DNA of 25,311 nt from Nemertoderma westbladi (GCA_032718475.1 JAUCBJ010000569.1:1-25311); one strand, 5' to 3'. Positions 9,021-19,078 are shown, numbered from the stretch's first letter. Program-made: numbers and translations. Notes: a model not told the origin generated them from the sequence alone.

Positions 9021-11644
9021 ATGTCATCAAGGAAAAGTCGAAGTGACGTATCTGCTAGTAAACCTAGTAGTAGTCGCAGTAAAGCGGAGGTAATAGAAGA
9101 GCCGATAAGAACTCCAAGTCCATTTGATGAAGATATTCTACTTAACTGTGTATTAAAGAACGATGTTGAGAAACTGAAAGAATGTTTCGAGAATGTAGAA
9201 AGTCGTTACCACGAGACAGTCAATGAGAACCTGAATGTTCGGGGGGAAGATGGTAAAAGTGTGCTGGAGGTCGCGGTGACTTTGGGAAGGACGGAGGTTG
9301 TGGTTGAGTTACTGGACCGTGGGGCCGAGGCTGGCGCGGTTAATTCTCAAGGATATAGCGCACTGCATCACGCCGCCTTGTGGAATCGGTTTGAATGTCT
9401 GCAGGTGAGGTTCAAATTTATAAAGGCAATGATTGATAAATATTTAATTCTAAATCAGTACGATTCAAGATTACAAATATCTCTACTTTCCGATCCAAAG
9501 TTATTCTTATAAAACCTTTTCCATTTCTGTTACATATTTTACCTTTATAGACGTAAGTACTGTGATTTAGAGACAGGGGGGAAACTGGACGCAAAACCCG
9601 TCTTGGCGAATTAATATCCCGCTTCAATGTTAAATTCTCAATTTAGGGAAAGGAGCAGGTTACAGTGACACGTTATTTTAACCAAAACAATAAACTAAAC
9701 ACAATAGAACAGTATACAGTTTTATTTTTGAGAGTAATCAGCTGTTATTTGCGTCCAATTTCCCCTGGAGAGGGATGAATTTTTATTGCGTCCAGTTCCC
9801 CCCCCCCCCCCCCATCTGGGGATTGAAATTCAAATCGTTGAGGTTTACTTAGACATACCATTCCTTGAAATAGCAACTCACAGATTACAGTCAACTCATA
9901 TCAGTAACCAGATTAATCCAATGCTTGGCCAAATGGGCGAAATTTAAGGCCCCACACTAGGTGGTGTGTGAAAATACCTTCCCCCTTAGTCAGATAAAAT
10001 TCGTAAAACAAATATTCGTAAAATAAACTGAAATTGATCATTATTATTAGCATAACAAACACCACTGTGAAAGCATAAATTGACTATTTTCATGGCGATA
10101 TCAACATTAGGAAACGTGGATCTACTTAGCTACATTAATTATTTTGTTTATTATTTATAGATTACTGAGATATTATATTTTATATTAGCCAATCAACTGC
10201 GCTTGACAACTGTTGCTGTGTTATGGCTGACGTCAAATGCACAAGTTCCTAAAACGGCCTGGTTTTTCGATGTTGCTAATTTTGCGTTTTAAAATCAGCC
10301 AATATTATTTTTTTTAAGTAAAATTACTATCTGGGGTTTTTTCACATGCCCTTTCACATGAATCCAACAAAAACTCGAAAAATTTTCCGAGTCGCCTACC
10401 CCATTGCGATTTGTTAGGGAACCATTATTTTTAAAATAAAATAATTATCTATTTATCAACGGATTTTGTTTTTTGAAATTTCCCTGATAAAAAGATAAAA
10501 ATACAAAGTTGTCAATGAATTCAAATCTATTTTATTTTCCAATGGACCTAAATCCATAGCTATGAACTCATACAGATAATATTTATTCTTTAGGTTCTTG
10601 TAGACAGAGGTTCAGACTTGGCTGCTCAGACTAGTAATGGTGAAACAGCGGCAATGTGCGCCCTTCGATACACGTGGAAGGAATCCGCATGGTTCTTAGA
10701 GTGGGCAGTGGCGAGGAATAATCTGCGTCGCTTTATTGATGATGTCAGAGATACCTGTCAGGTTAAATATTTCATAACACCATAGAAGTCGATAACGGAA
10801 TAGCAAGTAATTACTAAGACTATTATTACGATTATGTATTTAAATGTTAAAGCTAGTCATAAAGAGAGACTGATACAATATATAAATACAAGAAGACATG
10901 TAAACCTACTCATAACCCTTTACCCCCCCCCCCCCCCCCCCCCCCCCCTTTTACACACCCACGCACCAACGGACTGCCTCCAATCCGGTACTATTTACTC
11001 TCCTTCCACTGATCCCACATGAAAAAGTATTCCAGGAAAAAGGTTGTAAATTATGAATATCGGTTAACAATTCATAACTATGATGTTCTATTGTACTTTA
11101 TAAAATCATGCATCTACCAAATTATATATAAAAATATTTAATTGCGATATCTTTGTTAACTTAGGCTATTATTTACAAATATCCTATTTTAAGGATGCAG
11201 AAAAACTTCAAGGCAGACTAACAAAAGAGGAGAAAATTTCCACAACAAATTTATGCAACGAAAAACTAAACTGGTTGGAGGGAATCGATTGTGATAACGC
11301 CACCCAGGTTAGGTGCTAGCCTATAGACTTGCACTACATTTCTTCTGGAAGAGTAAGTCTATGGCCATTCGAATATTGTTGTACCAGTAACCAGTTTTCC
11401 ATATTTCTGGATCTAAAGTGTAAAATGCACATAATCCAGTAATAATTAATCAATGTAATAATAATTATACGACTGAACTAAATTTTTTTTATTTCAGGAG
11501 GATTTTCGGCAATTCCAAAGGGAGTTCGAAGAGAACTTAGAGATAGTTCTCGAGAAATTATCAGAACCACCAGCGGAGAAAGGACATAAAAAGAAAAGGT
11601 CAAGTGTGGCCACAACCCCAGTGTCAACAGTTCGACCAGTGTAG
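9021..11644 (+). CDS. ANKRD45: Ankyrin repeat protein, ANKRD45-like, four exons
   Basis: Exons are 9021-9404, 10594-10761, 11194-11307 and 11498-11644, joined to 270 residues. All three introns are phase 0 with GT/AG ends, and every exon ends in CAG. After a Ser/Arg-rich start come a helical pre-repeat (about 37-58) and ankyrin-type repeats at about 77-108, 110-142 and 143-172, with GYSALHHAALWNRFECLQ the clearest. The tail (about 185-250) matches the C-terminus of ANKRD45 as I remember it (FLEWAVARNNLRRFI..., LTKEEKISTTNLCNEKLNWLEG), a region similar to the HSP70 lid. The length fits the vertebrate protein (about 270-280). Vertebrate ANKRD45 has been linked to cilia and cell proliferation. 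The TAG stop (11642-11644) lies at the first base pairs of the minisatellite that follows. Without splicing, the first exon would read on 36 codons into the intron to a TAA. Confidence 0.88.
9576..9803. mobile_element. MITE-like element with terminal inverted repeats
   Basis: The left end GGGGGGAAACTGGACGCAA (9576-9594) and the right end TTGCGTCCAGTTCCCCCC (9786-9803) are inverted repeats differing by one extra A. A second inner copy of the right end (GCGTCCAATTTCCCC) lies at about 9752-9767. The element is about 228 bp, sits in ANKRD45 intron 1, and contains dispersed repeat copy B. The poly-C run at 9798-9813 blurs the right boundary, so no target-site duplication can be read. Confidence 0.55.
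9652..9752 (+). repeat. Dispersed repeat, copy B (in ANKRD45 intron 1)
   Basis: Same family as 6135-6245: GGAGCAGGTTACAGTGACACG followed by TAACCAAAACAATAAAC at one end and GAGAGTAATCAGCTGTTATTTGC at the other. It is nested inside the inverted-repeat element at 9576-9803. Confidence 0.75.
9798..9813. repeat. Poly-C tract (16 C)
   Basis: An uninterrupted C run in ANKRD45 intron 1, at the right end of the MITE-like element. Confidence 0.95.
10923..10948. repeat. Poly-C tract (26 C)
   Basis: An uninterrupted C run in ANKRD45 intron 2. Its exact length is likely uncertain in any assembly. Confidence 0.95.
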
Positions 11645-13086
11645 GGATCTATTGTCAATGGTTCGCCTACCGTAGGATGCCATTACCAATGGTTCGCCTA
11701 CCGTAGGATGCCATTACCAATGGTTCGCCTACCGTAGGATGTCATTGCCAATGGCTCGCCTACCGTAGGATGCCATTGCCAATGGCTCGCCTACCGTAGG
11801 ATGCCATTGCCAATGGTTCGCCTACCGTAGGATGTCATTGCCAATGGTTCGCCTACCGTAGGATGCCATTGCCAATGGCTCGCCTACCGTAGGATGCCAT
11901 TGCCAATGGTTCGCCTACCGTAGGATGCCATTGCCAATGGTTCGCCTACCGTAGGATGCTATTACCAATGGTTCGCCTACCGTAGGGTGCCATTACCAAT
12001 GGTTCGCCTACCGTAGGATGCCATTGTCAATGGTTCGCCTACCGTAGGATGCCATTGCAAATGGTTCGCCTACCGTATGATGCCATTGCCAATGGTTAGC
12101 CTACCGTAGGATCCCTTTGCCAATGGTTCGCTTACCGTAGGATGCCATTACCAATGATTCGCCTACCGTAGGATGTCATTGCCAATGGTTCGCCTACCAT
12201 AGGATGTCATTGCCAATGGTTCGCCTACCGTAGGATGCCATTGCCAATGGTTCGCCTACCGTAGGATGCCATTGCCAATGGTTCGCCTACCGTAGGATGC
12301 CATTGCCAATGGTTCGCCTACCGTAGGATCCCTTTGCCAATGGTTCGCCTACCGTAGGATGCCATTGACAATGGTTCGCCTACCGTAGGATGCCATTGCC
12401 AATGGTTCGCCTACCGTAGGATGCCATTGCCAATGGTTCGCCTACCGTAGGACCCCTTTGCCAATGGTTCGCCTACCGTAGGATGCCATTGCCAATGGTT
12501 CGCCTACCGTAGGATGCCATTGCCAATGGTTCGCCTACCGTAGGATGTCATTGCCAATGGTTCGCCTACCATAGGATGTCATTGCCAATGGTTCGCCTAC
12601 CGTAGGATGCCATTGCCAATGGTTCGCCTACCGTAGGATGCCATTGCCAATGGTTCGCCTACCGTAGGGTGCCATTACCAATGGTTCGCCTACCGTAGGA
12701 TGCCAATGCCAATGGTTCGCCTACCGTAGGATGCCAATGCCAATGGTTCGCCTACCGTAGGATGCCATTGCCAATGGTTCGCCTACCGTAGGATGTCATT
12801 GCCAATGGTTCGCCTACCGTAGGATGCCATTGCCAATAGTTCGCCTACCGTAGGATGCCATTGCCAATGGTTCGCCTACCGTAGGATGCCATTGCCAATG
12901 GTTCGCCTACCGTAGGATGTCAATGCCAATGGTTCGCCTACCGTAGGATGCCAATGCCAATGGTTCGCCTACCGTAGGATGCCAATGCCAATGGTTCGCC
13001 TACCGTAGGATGCCAATGCCAATGGTTCGCCTACCGTAGGGTGCCAATGCCAATGGTTCACCTGCAGGGATCCATTGTCAATGGTT
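11642..13086 (+). repeat. 31-bp minisatellite forming the ANKRD45 3'UTR
   Basis: About 46 units of 31 bp. The consensus joins CCTACCGTAGG, ATG, CCATTGCCAATGG and TTCG: two odd palindromes (CCTAC-C-GTAGG and CCATTG-C-CAATGG) with short spacers. Both end units are the same variant (GGGATC(T/C)ATTGTCAATGG). Variant units recur as blocks, such as the GGATCCC/GGACCCC-TTTGCC units near 12110, 12327 and 12450 and a CCATAGG pair near 12195 and 12570 (about 372 bp, 12 units, apart), which shows higher-order duplication. The gene's TAG stop lies in the first unit and an AATAAA lies 16 bp past the array, so the array should be transcribed as 3'UTR. Confidence 0.95.
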
Positions 13087-13101
13087 GCAAACGATATAAA
13101 A

Positions 13102-13107
13102 AATAAA
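13102..13107 (+). terminator. Polyadenylation signal AATAAA for the ANKRD45-like gene
   Basis: The first AATAAA after the stop codon, immediately beyond the minisatellite, followed within 25-60 bp by GT-rich sequence. I see no AATAAA inside the array, so this is the likeliest 3' end. Confidence 0.5.
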
Positions 13108-13127
13108 TAATATTTTATAAATTTGAT

Positions 13128-13202
13128 GGGTCGGAATTGCCTGGGTCGGAATTGTCCGGGTCAGAATTGTCCGGGTCGGAATTGTCCGGGTCCGAATTGT
13201 CC
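13128..13202 (+). repeat. 15-bp tandem repeat, five copies
   Basis: Five units of GGGTCGGAATTGTCC with few changes. They read Gly-Ser-Glu-Leu-Ser in one frame, but no ATG-started gene supports translation. Confidence 0.9.
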
Positions 13203-14280
13203 GTACTCCATACATTACGTATAAATGGTACCCTCACTGAAATGACACATGGGTTGTTGGGCTTCAAAGGAAGAAGATTCAAGCAATCGGAATGTAAATT
13301 GGTACTACATAATAATTAATTAGTTATACATTTAAATGTACTTCTGTTATAAATAAGGGTAAATTACTGCACATAATTAATTATGGAAATTATTTAATTA
13401 TTTTTAATTATTATTGAATTAATAAATATATTTTACTTAATAATAATAGTATTTTTAATAAAACACGTGTTAGTGCATTGTTTCTATGTATTTTATATGT
13501 AACGTAGAGGAAATCTATGTATAACGGTAATTTAAAAATTGTGCATATTAAATGATATTTATTGTCACAAAGTGGGACAATAGTGTGAACATCTTGGGAT
13601 AATATTGAATATCATCAACATCAACACACTGATTCGTAATTAAAACCCGTTATTAAACGAAAATTATATTCGGGAAGCTTACACTAACGGACCTGTATTC
13701 ACATCAGATAACTGGAAACGCCCCAATCAACCCAACAGACATGTTGTTACTCGATCCACCTCTCACGGGTTTCACTTTAAAGTCTGTCTCAATCCGACGC
13801 CTTTTCACCCGCTCTTTCTGCAACCTCTCCTGCTCCGATAGTTACCACTGTCTCCATTGCTTACATTGCCCACCCCTGTCTGTTCTCGCATCCACTTAAG
13901 TCTACTTCAACCTTTATAACTTTCATAATAATATTATAGACATCACTCCCATATTCATATTTGTTTTATATTTTTGGTATAATAACTATTTACATTATTG
14001 TGTGCAAAGTAAAATAAGTTTAATATACGCCGTTCTGTTTACCCCAACTGGGGTGTATTGAATTGTAAAAAAAACGAAAATTAAAAAAATTATTAATTAA
14101 TTATATTATATAGTTTAAAATCTCTTGATGTACAAAACAATAGTGCAGAAAATTTAAGGAGAGAGTAAAATAATATATAAGGATACTAAATACCGTAGAT
14201 ATAGTTCGTTGTTGTTTAAAAATATCCAATAGTTACTCAGTTGTAACACATTCCCGCCGAAATGAAAACTGCCATAGCCC
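13203..14280. other. Intergenic, no gene seen
   Basis: AT-rich stretches flank a more GC-balanced, pyrimidine-rich block at about 13680-13920 that could be an old mobile-element fragment. No domain or splice-bounded exon was recognised. Confidence 0.45.
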
Positions 14281-14370
14281 CCATACGGTGATCGAACCCA
14301 GGACCTCCGGATGAAATCTGAGATGTAAATTCAATGCAACAGATTCAACCACTACGCCAGAGTTGGACCT
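14281..14370 (-). mobile_element. tRNA-derived SINE head (minus strand)
   Basis: On the minus strand an A-box-like CTGGCGTAGTGG is followed about 50 bp later by a B-box CTGGGTTCGATC. The inter-box segment contains GAATTTACATCTC, as in the SINE head at 1921-1988. The insert between the boxes is longer than in the first copy, and the 3' body boundary was not resolved. Confidence 0.65.
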
Positions 14371-14814
14371 AAGACTCCAATAAACACTCAGTACCTAAGT
14401 ATAGAAGCAACTGCCGCATGGCAGCCATTACACCCGAGGACCACAGATCCGGTTCACATGCGGTGCTGAGCACATTAGTACTGAGCACCGGAGACTATGA
14501 TAATTATTATTAAGATTCTTTCGCCGGCTTCTCTGCACGAAGTTAGAGAGTTAATGTCGACGCGGTCATTTAGGGAGTTGTCTCTGGATCTACCGAGAAC
14601 TTACTACTTACTACTTACAGTACTACTACTTACTACAGTGTTGTCAATGTTCGCGTGCGCGGTCATGTGTTGTCAAGTCAACAGTCAGTAAATGATGTGC
14701 AAATTTGTTGAATTCGATATTAAATCTGTGACACTAAATTTTATCGAGTAATTAAAGGACTATAATCTACCGGTAGCCCTACAGTGCTACGGTATAACAA
14801 AATAATCATAAAAA

Positions 14815-17150
14815 TTATGTTTTAAGACCAACATCTGTTATTATCATCTCACGACACTCACCGAAGGCCACATTGGACTGTCCAACAACACCCGACGACT
14901 CAGATATACTAAATCGGACCTTGGCATTGCTATAACGACGTTGACCGCTAGAGGAGCCAGTTTGTTTTAAAGAGGAAGTTGAAGGTCTGTGGCGAAAATT
15001 AGTTGCCGCTGCAGCACTTGTTACCTGGAAAACGCAATAATCCGAAAATATAATAAAAAATCCAATGAAAATATAAAAAAATCCTTGCAGTATATAATTG
15101 TGTTGTATAGAATACTGTAAACAGCCAAAATTCCTTGGCAGTCAGTTTATCCATAAAATATTTCTTGTTCTGAACTGCAGTAGAGCAAATAGTTTTATAT
15201 CAAATTCATATTTGTAGTCACTAAATGCAGAGGAAGTAATAATCTTGCACATGTGTTATTAATAACATATATTATTTAGGTAATAATTTAAATGTGCCTA
15301 TAGCCCAACACTTAGAAGCGAGTGTCACCCTGCAGAAACAACGCTGCGGCCAGCCAGATATTACATTATTTCCCGACTTTTAAAGGAGAAGCAGGCAATT
15401 GTTTCCATGAGTGCCCGTGATGCCCACTGCCGTATGTACTGTAGACCATATAAATATACAGCTGATATGTGGTACGCCACCTACCTTTCCTTGGGGGGAC
15501 TGGTCATCAGCTCCCGGAATCTGAGCACCGCCGCCAAGGGTCGTTGAGTTTTGGCGTGGATCGAATTTACCACTGCGGAAGGAAACAAATAATTAAGAAT
15601 ATAGGCGGCCTATTAAAATTGCCATAAATAATAATATTTCACACTTTTTAATATATTATTTAAATAATTATTAACCAGGATGGAGTGTAATCGATATGGT
15701 CTATTTCATAGATTCGGGTTGAGAAATATGTAAAGTGTACGAAATAGGCCGATCGTAATTAAATTAACGAAATGAATTAAAAATGTAATAATATTTTATT
15801 AAAACACAATAAATTAAATCATTTAGAATTTTAAAAGCGTTACTGTATGTAGGTAGGCCTACCGTTACTGTATGTAGGTAGGCCTACCGTTACTGTGTGT
15901 AGGTAGGCCTACCGTTACTGTATGTAGGTCTACAGTTACTGTATGTAGGTAGGCTTACCGTTACTGTATGTAGGTAGGCCTACCGTTACTGAATTTAGGT
16001 CTGCCTACCGTTACTGTATGTAGGCCTACCGTTACTGTATGTAGGTAGGCCTACCGTTACTGTATGTAAGTCGACAGTTACTGTATGTAGGTAGGCTTAC
16101 CGTTACTGTATGTATGTAGGCCTACCGTCTCTGTATGTAGGCCTACCGTTACTGTATGTAGGTAGGCCTACTGTTACTGTATGTAGGCCTACCGCTACAG
16201 TATGTAGGCCTACCGTTACTGTCTGTAGGTAGGCTTACCGTTGCTGTATGTAGGTAGGCTTACCGCTACTGTATGTATGTAGGCATACCGTTACTGTATG
16301 CAGGCCTACCGTTACTGTATGTAGGCCTACCGTTACTGTATGTAGGCCTACGGTTACTGTATTTAGGTCTACCATTACTGTATTTAGCCCTACCGTTACT
16401 GTATGTAGGTAGGCTTACCGTTAATGTATGTAGGTAGGCTTACCGTTACTGTATGTATGTAGGCCTACCGTTAATGTATGTAGGCCTACCGTTACTGTAT
16501 GTAAGCCTACCGTTACTGTATGTAGGCCTACCGTTAATGCATGTAGGTCTACCGTTACTGTATGTAGGCCTACCATTACTGTATGTAGGTAGGCTTACCG
16601 TTGCTGTATGTAGGTAGGCCTACCGTTACTGTATGTAGGCCTACCGTTACTGTATGTAGGTAGGCCTACCGTTACTGTGTGTAGGCCTACGTTACTCTAT
16701 GTAGGCCTACCGTTATTGTATGTAGGTAGGCCTACCGTTACTGTATGTAGGCCTATCGTTACTGTATTTAGGTCTGCATACCGTTGCTGTATGTAGGCTC
16801 ACCGTTACTATATATAGGTAGGCCTACCGTTACTGTATGTAGGCCTACCGTTACTGTATGTAGGTAGGCTTACCGTTACTGTATGTAGGTAGGCCTACCG
16901 TTACTGTATGTAGGCCTACCGTTACTGTATGTAGGTAGGCCTGCCGTTACTGTATGTAGGCCTACCGTTACTGTATGTACTGTAGGCCTACTACACGAGT
17001 CAATCAAAATGGTTCTGTTACTAACCGTTTTAGTCTAGTGAAGCAGAAAGCGGCAATAATTCCAGTTGCTATGAGGAGAACCAGAAGAACTATAATAACT
17101 ACCAGGTATGGCGTAGGGAGACCGCCAGAATCGGGGTTACATAGTTTACC
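14815..17150 (-). CDS. Single-pass membrane protein, three 3'-terminal exons
   Basis: Three exons fit by splice signals and phase: 17026-17150 (TTTTCAG acceptor, CG|GTTAGT donor, phase 2), 15485-15572 (TTCCGCAG acceptor, AAG|GTAGGT donor, phase 0) and 15024 down to the TAA at 14815. The joined part is about 140 residues. It begins with an extracellular GKLCNPDSGG, then a transmembrane helix of about 24 residues (PYLVVIIVLLVLLIATGIIA), a basic stop-transfer TRLKR, and a cytoplasmic tail of about 100 residues rich in Ser, Gln and Gly with RRYSNAKVRFSIS and an end in DVGLKT. The tail has no domain I recognise; the RRYS segment could be a basophilic kinase site. The 5' part, with the ectodomain that would name the family, is not identified in the window. 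The intron between the first two exons holds a 1.15-kb minisatellite. Confidence 0.68.
15838..16992. repeat. 21/25-bp minisatellite in the membrane-protein intron
   Basis: About 50 units of GTAGGCCTACCGTTACTGTAT (21 bp), or the same with an extra GTAG (25 bp) that makes the palindrome GGTAGGCCTACC. The two unit lengths alternate in recurring patterns, which implies block duplication. It shares the 9-mer GCCTACCGT with the 31-bp minisatellite at 11642. Confidence 0.95.
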
Positions 17151-17264
17151 CTGAAAACTAAAGAGAGAACATTTATATTAGTACTGGTACTATACTGTAT
17201 AGGGTCTATACTATACTGTATATACTAAACTTTCACTAGCTGTGTATTCGGGCTAATATTGGAT

Positions 17265-17731
17265 TTATTGGAGTTCCCATAAACCTTTTATCTGGGCATA
17301 TATTTGACCTTCAACGGTGAATGCAGTCTGAGTTAATGTTATGTTTAACAGTTCTTCAAAGGCTAAAATAGAAATACCAGTCCTTGTACTAAAATCCTCA
17401 TCCTCTGCCACATATTTCATATTATTGATAGTAACAATGTGTTGGCAAGCTGTATTTTTCGAGGTGTTTGTTATTATACATTTATTATAGGAAGGGATCT
17501 TGGGGTCTTAGCCTCGAATCGAGGCTAAGACCCCAAGATCCCTTCCTATAATACATATTTCATATCCGCTGACTTCGCTAAGTCTGTAGGTATATTTCCG
17601 AACATGTTCACTAAATCAAAATTTACTTGATTATTATTAGACTTGGGATTTACTGACTTAGTTTATAAATCATTGAAATTTTTTATGTACGATTTCCCGC
17701 TATCAAAATAATTCGACAATATGGTGGCCAT
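17265..17731 (-). pseudogene. Broken 107-codon reading frame, unknown family
   Basis: From an ATG at 17731 the minus strand reads MATILSNYFDSGKSYIKNF... to a TAA at 17663-17665, then stays in the same frame (VNFDLVNMFGNIPTDLAKSADMKYV) to a 143-bp insertion. Beyond the insertion the same frame resumes (AEDEDFSTRTGISILAFEEL...) and ends at TAA, 17265. Discounting the insertion and one copy of its flanking repeat leaves 324 nt, exactly 108 codons with one internal stop. The composition is protein-like and no other frame is open. The family is not recognised. The end phase does not fit splicing to the membrane-protein exon at 17150, so it is probably a separate, dead, intronless gene. Confidence 0.45.
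17423..17552. mobile_element. Palindromic insertion with 13-bp target-site duplication
   Basis: A 130-bp insert is bounded by identical direct repeats ACATATTTCATAT at 17410-17422 and 17553-17565. It interrupts the reading frame at 17265-17731. About 60 bp of the insert is unique. The rest is one half-sequence and its exact complement: 35-bp arms 17483-17517 and 17519-17553 around a single central base. The 13-bp duplication is the size made by target-primed (LINE-type) insertion. The insert matches nothing else in the window. Confidence 0.7.
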
Positions 17732-19078
17732 CAAAGTTGCTACCCGGAAACACGGTGCTAATCTAATATTATTAGAAGTTAGAAGACCATGGACTTATTA
17801 CTTTAAAATTATTCACTTTCACTATCTATGTATGTATCTATGTATATCGGGTGAACTCCTCGGAAGCTTATAGCTCGTCCGTCAATGAAAGTTATATCAA
17901 TCGAAGAGCTCAACCCCAGGATGGGGAAAAAAAGTTTCGAAAAAAATATTAAAGTGTCTTTTTTTTATTTCGAAAAATAGCCCCATAACACGAAAATTGC
18001 CATAGACTCAATGATAGAAACACCAGCTACTGGTTCTCATGAGGGCCTAGTAAGTTACTAACTATTGATTGAATGGATAGGCCCAAACTGCAGAGAAGCA
18101 TATTACTTGCCAAGTTTACTACTATATTACTCTATCCCAGAGAGTGAGCAAACATTACTGTTATTAGTTGTATTACCCCGTCAGCTGAATAGCTCTTCCC
18201 AGTGTGCCAACTAATAGTATATTAATTATTGTAGTATAATAGGCCTATACATGTTATGATGTAATGTAAATGGTTTTATTCAGAAGTGGAAAAATGAGAA
18301 AGCGCGTTATGTTATTGTTGCTCAAGCCAATCATGGAGTTAAATGCCAGAACACGTTCTTATTTGCATGTGCAAAAATCAGCGGAAAAATGGAGACAGGA
18401 AAGAAGCTAAGAGCTTATTAATAAGTCATAAAGACTTTAGGAACATGTGATAATTACAAAGGTAAATTATGTGAGTTTGGTCGACTTGTTGGGAGGTCAC
18501 TGTCTCCGTTCAATCAAATATTCCACTAAAAAATCAGACAGCTATAATCAGGCAGACGGGCAGGGCAGACTTATATGGCCATATAAGTCTATACATTGCC
18601 GTATAAGCCATATTATACTGGACGATTATGGTACCCTCACTATTGTTCTGCTTTCGTAGAAGATTATTATTAGGATACATGCATATTATATGCTTATATT
18701 AAATTGGTTGCTTAATAGCGATGCCGGGAATGGATATGGTATTAAATATTTGTTCATCTTTCCGCTTCGGACTAACACAGAAACGGAATTATTGGTAAAA
18801 TTGGTAGTAATACCAATATTGAAGATGTTAAATAGCATATTGGTTTAATAACAACCTATTGATAATTAGAAAATACAACTAATTCAAATAAAATGTAGTA
18901 ATACAACACAAATTAAAATTAACATGTAACTTAACTACTTTCAGTTTACAATAGGTTAGCGACACTAGATAGCGACCGTATGGAGAATGTACGGTCTGAC
19001 AACCAATCTTATCTCAGAGTTCGTTTTCTCGATATTAATAAATCGGCAACTGTAAGTTCAAAATGCGATCAGCTGTCT
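17732..19078. other. Intergenic, no gene seen; 24-bp palindrome
   Basis: No convincing exon on either strand. There is a TATC/TATG run near 17820-17850 and a perfect 24-bp palindrome at 18567-18590 (AGACTTATATGG and its complement). Upstream exons of the membrane-protein gene could lie here unrecognised. The stretch next to 19079 should hold the zinc-finger gene 3'UTR. Confidence 0.45.

Noticed and set aside
10224-10231. A TGACGTCA CRE site in ANKRD45 intron 1
   Set aside because: A lone 8-mer in an intron is expected by chance often enough to carry no weight.
11642-13086. CRISPR-like array
   Set aside because: Units are head-to-tail with no unique spacers, in an animal genome: a minisatellite.
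13137-13319. Frame reading GSELS repeats
   Set aside because: It has no ATG start and is explained by the 15-bp tandem repeat.
14497-14691. 64-codon ATG frame with a hydrophobic segment
   Set aside because: The hydrophobic part comes from a TACTACTTACTAC simple repeat; no homologue or promoter seen.
17265-17480. The downstream half of the broken frame as the preceding exon of the membrane-protein gene
   Set aside because: The only donors near its end leave phase 1, while the exon at 17150 can only be entered in phase 0 or 2.
17410-17565. The 143-bp insertion as a newly gained intron
   Set aside because: A GT is available at the left edge but no AG lies at the right edge, and using the internal ACAG acceptor shifts the frame to a stop.
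18447-18659. 70-codon frame on the plus strand
   Set aside because: It starts at a non-ATG codon, contains the 24-bp palindrome and has no recognisable domain.
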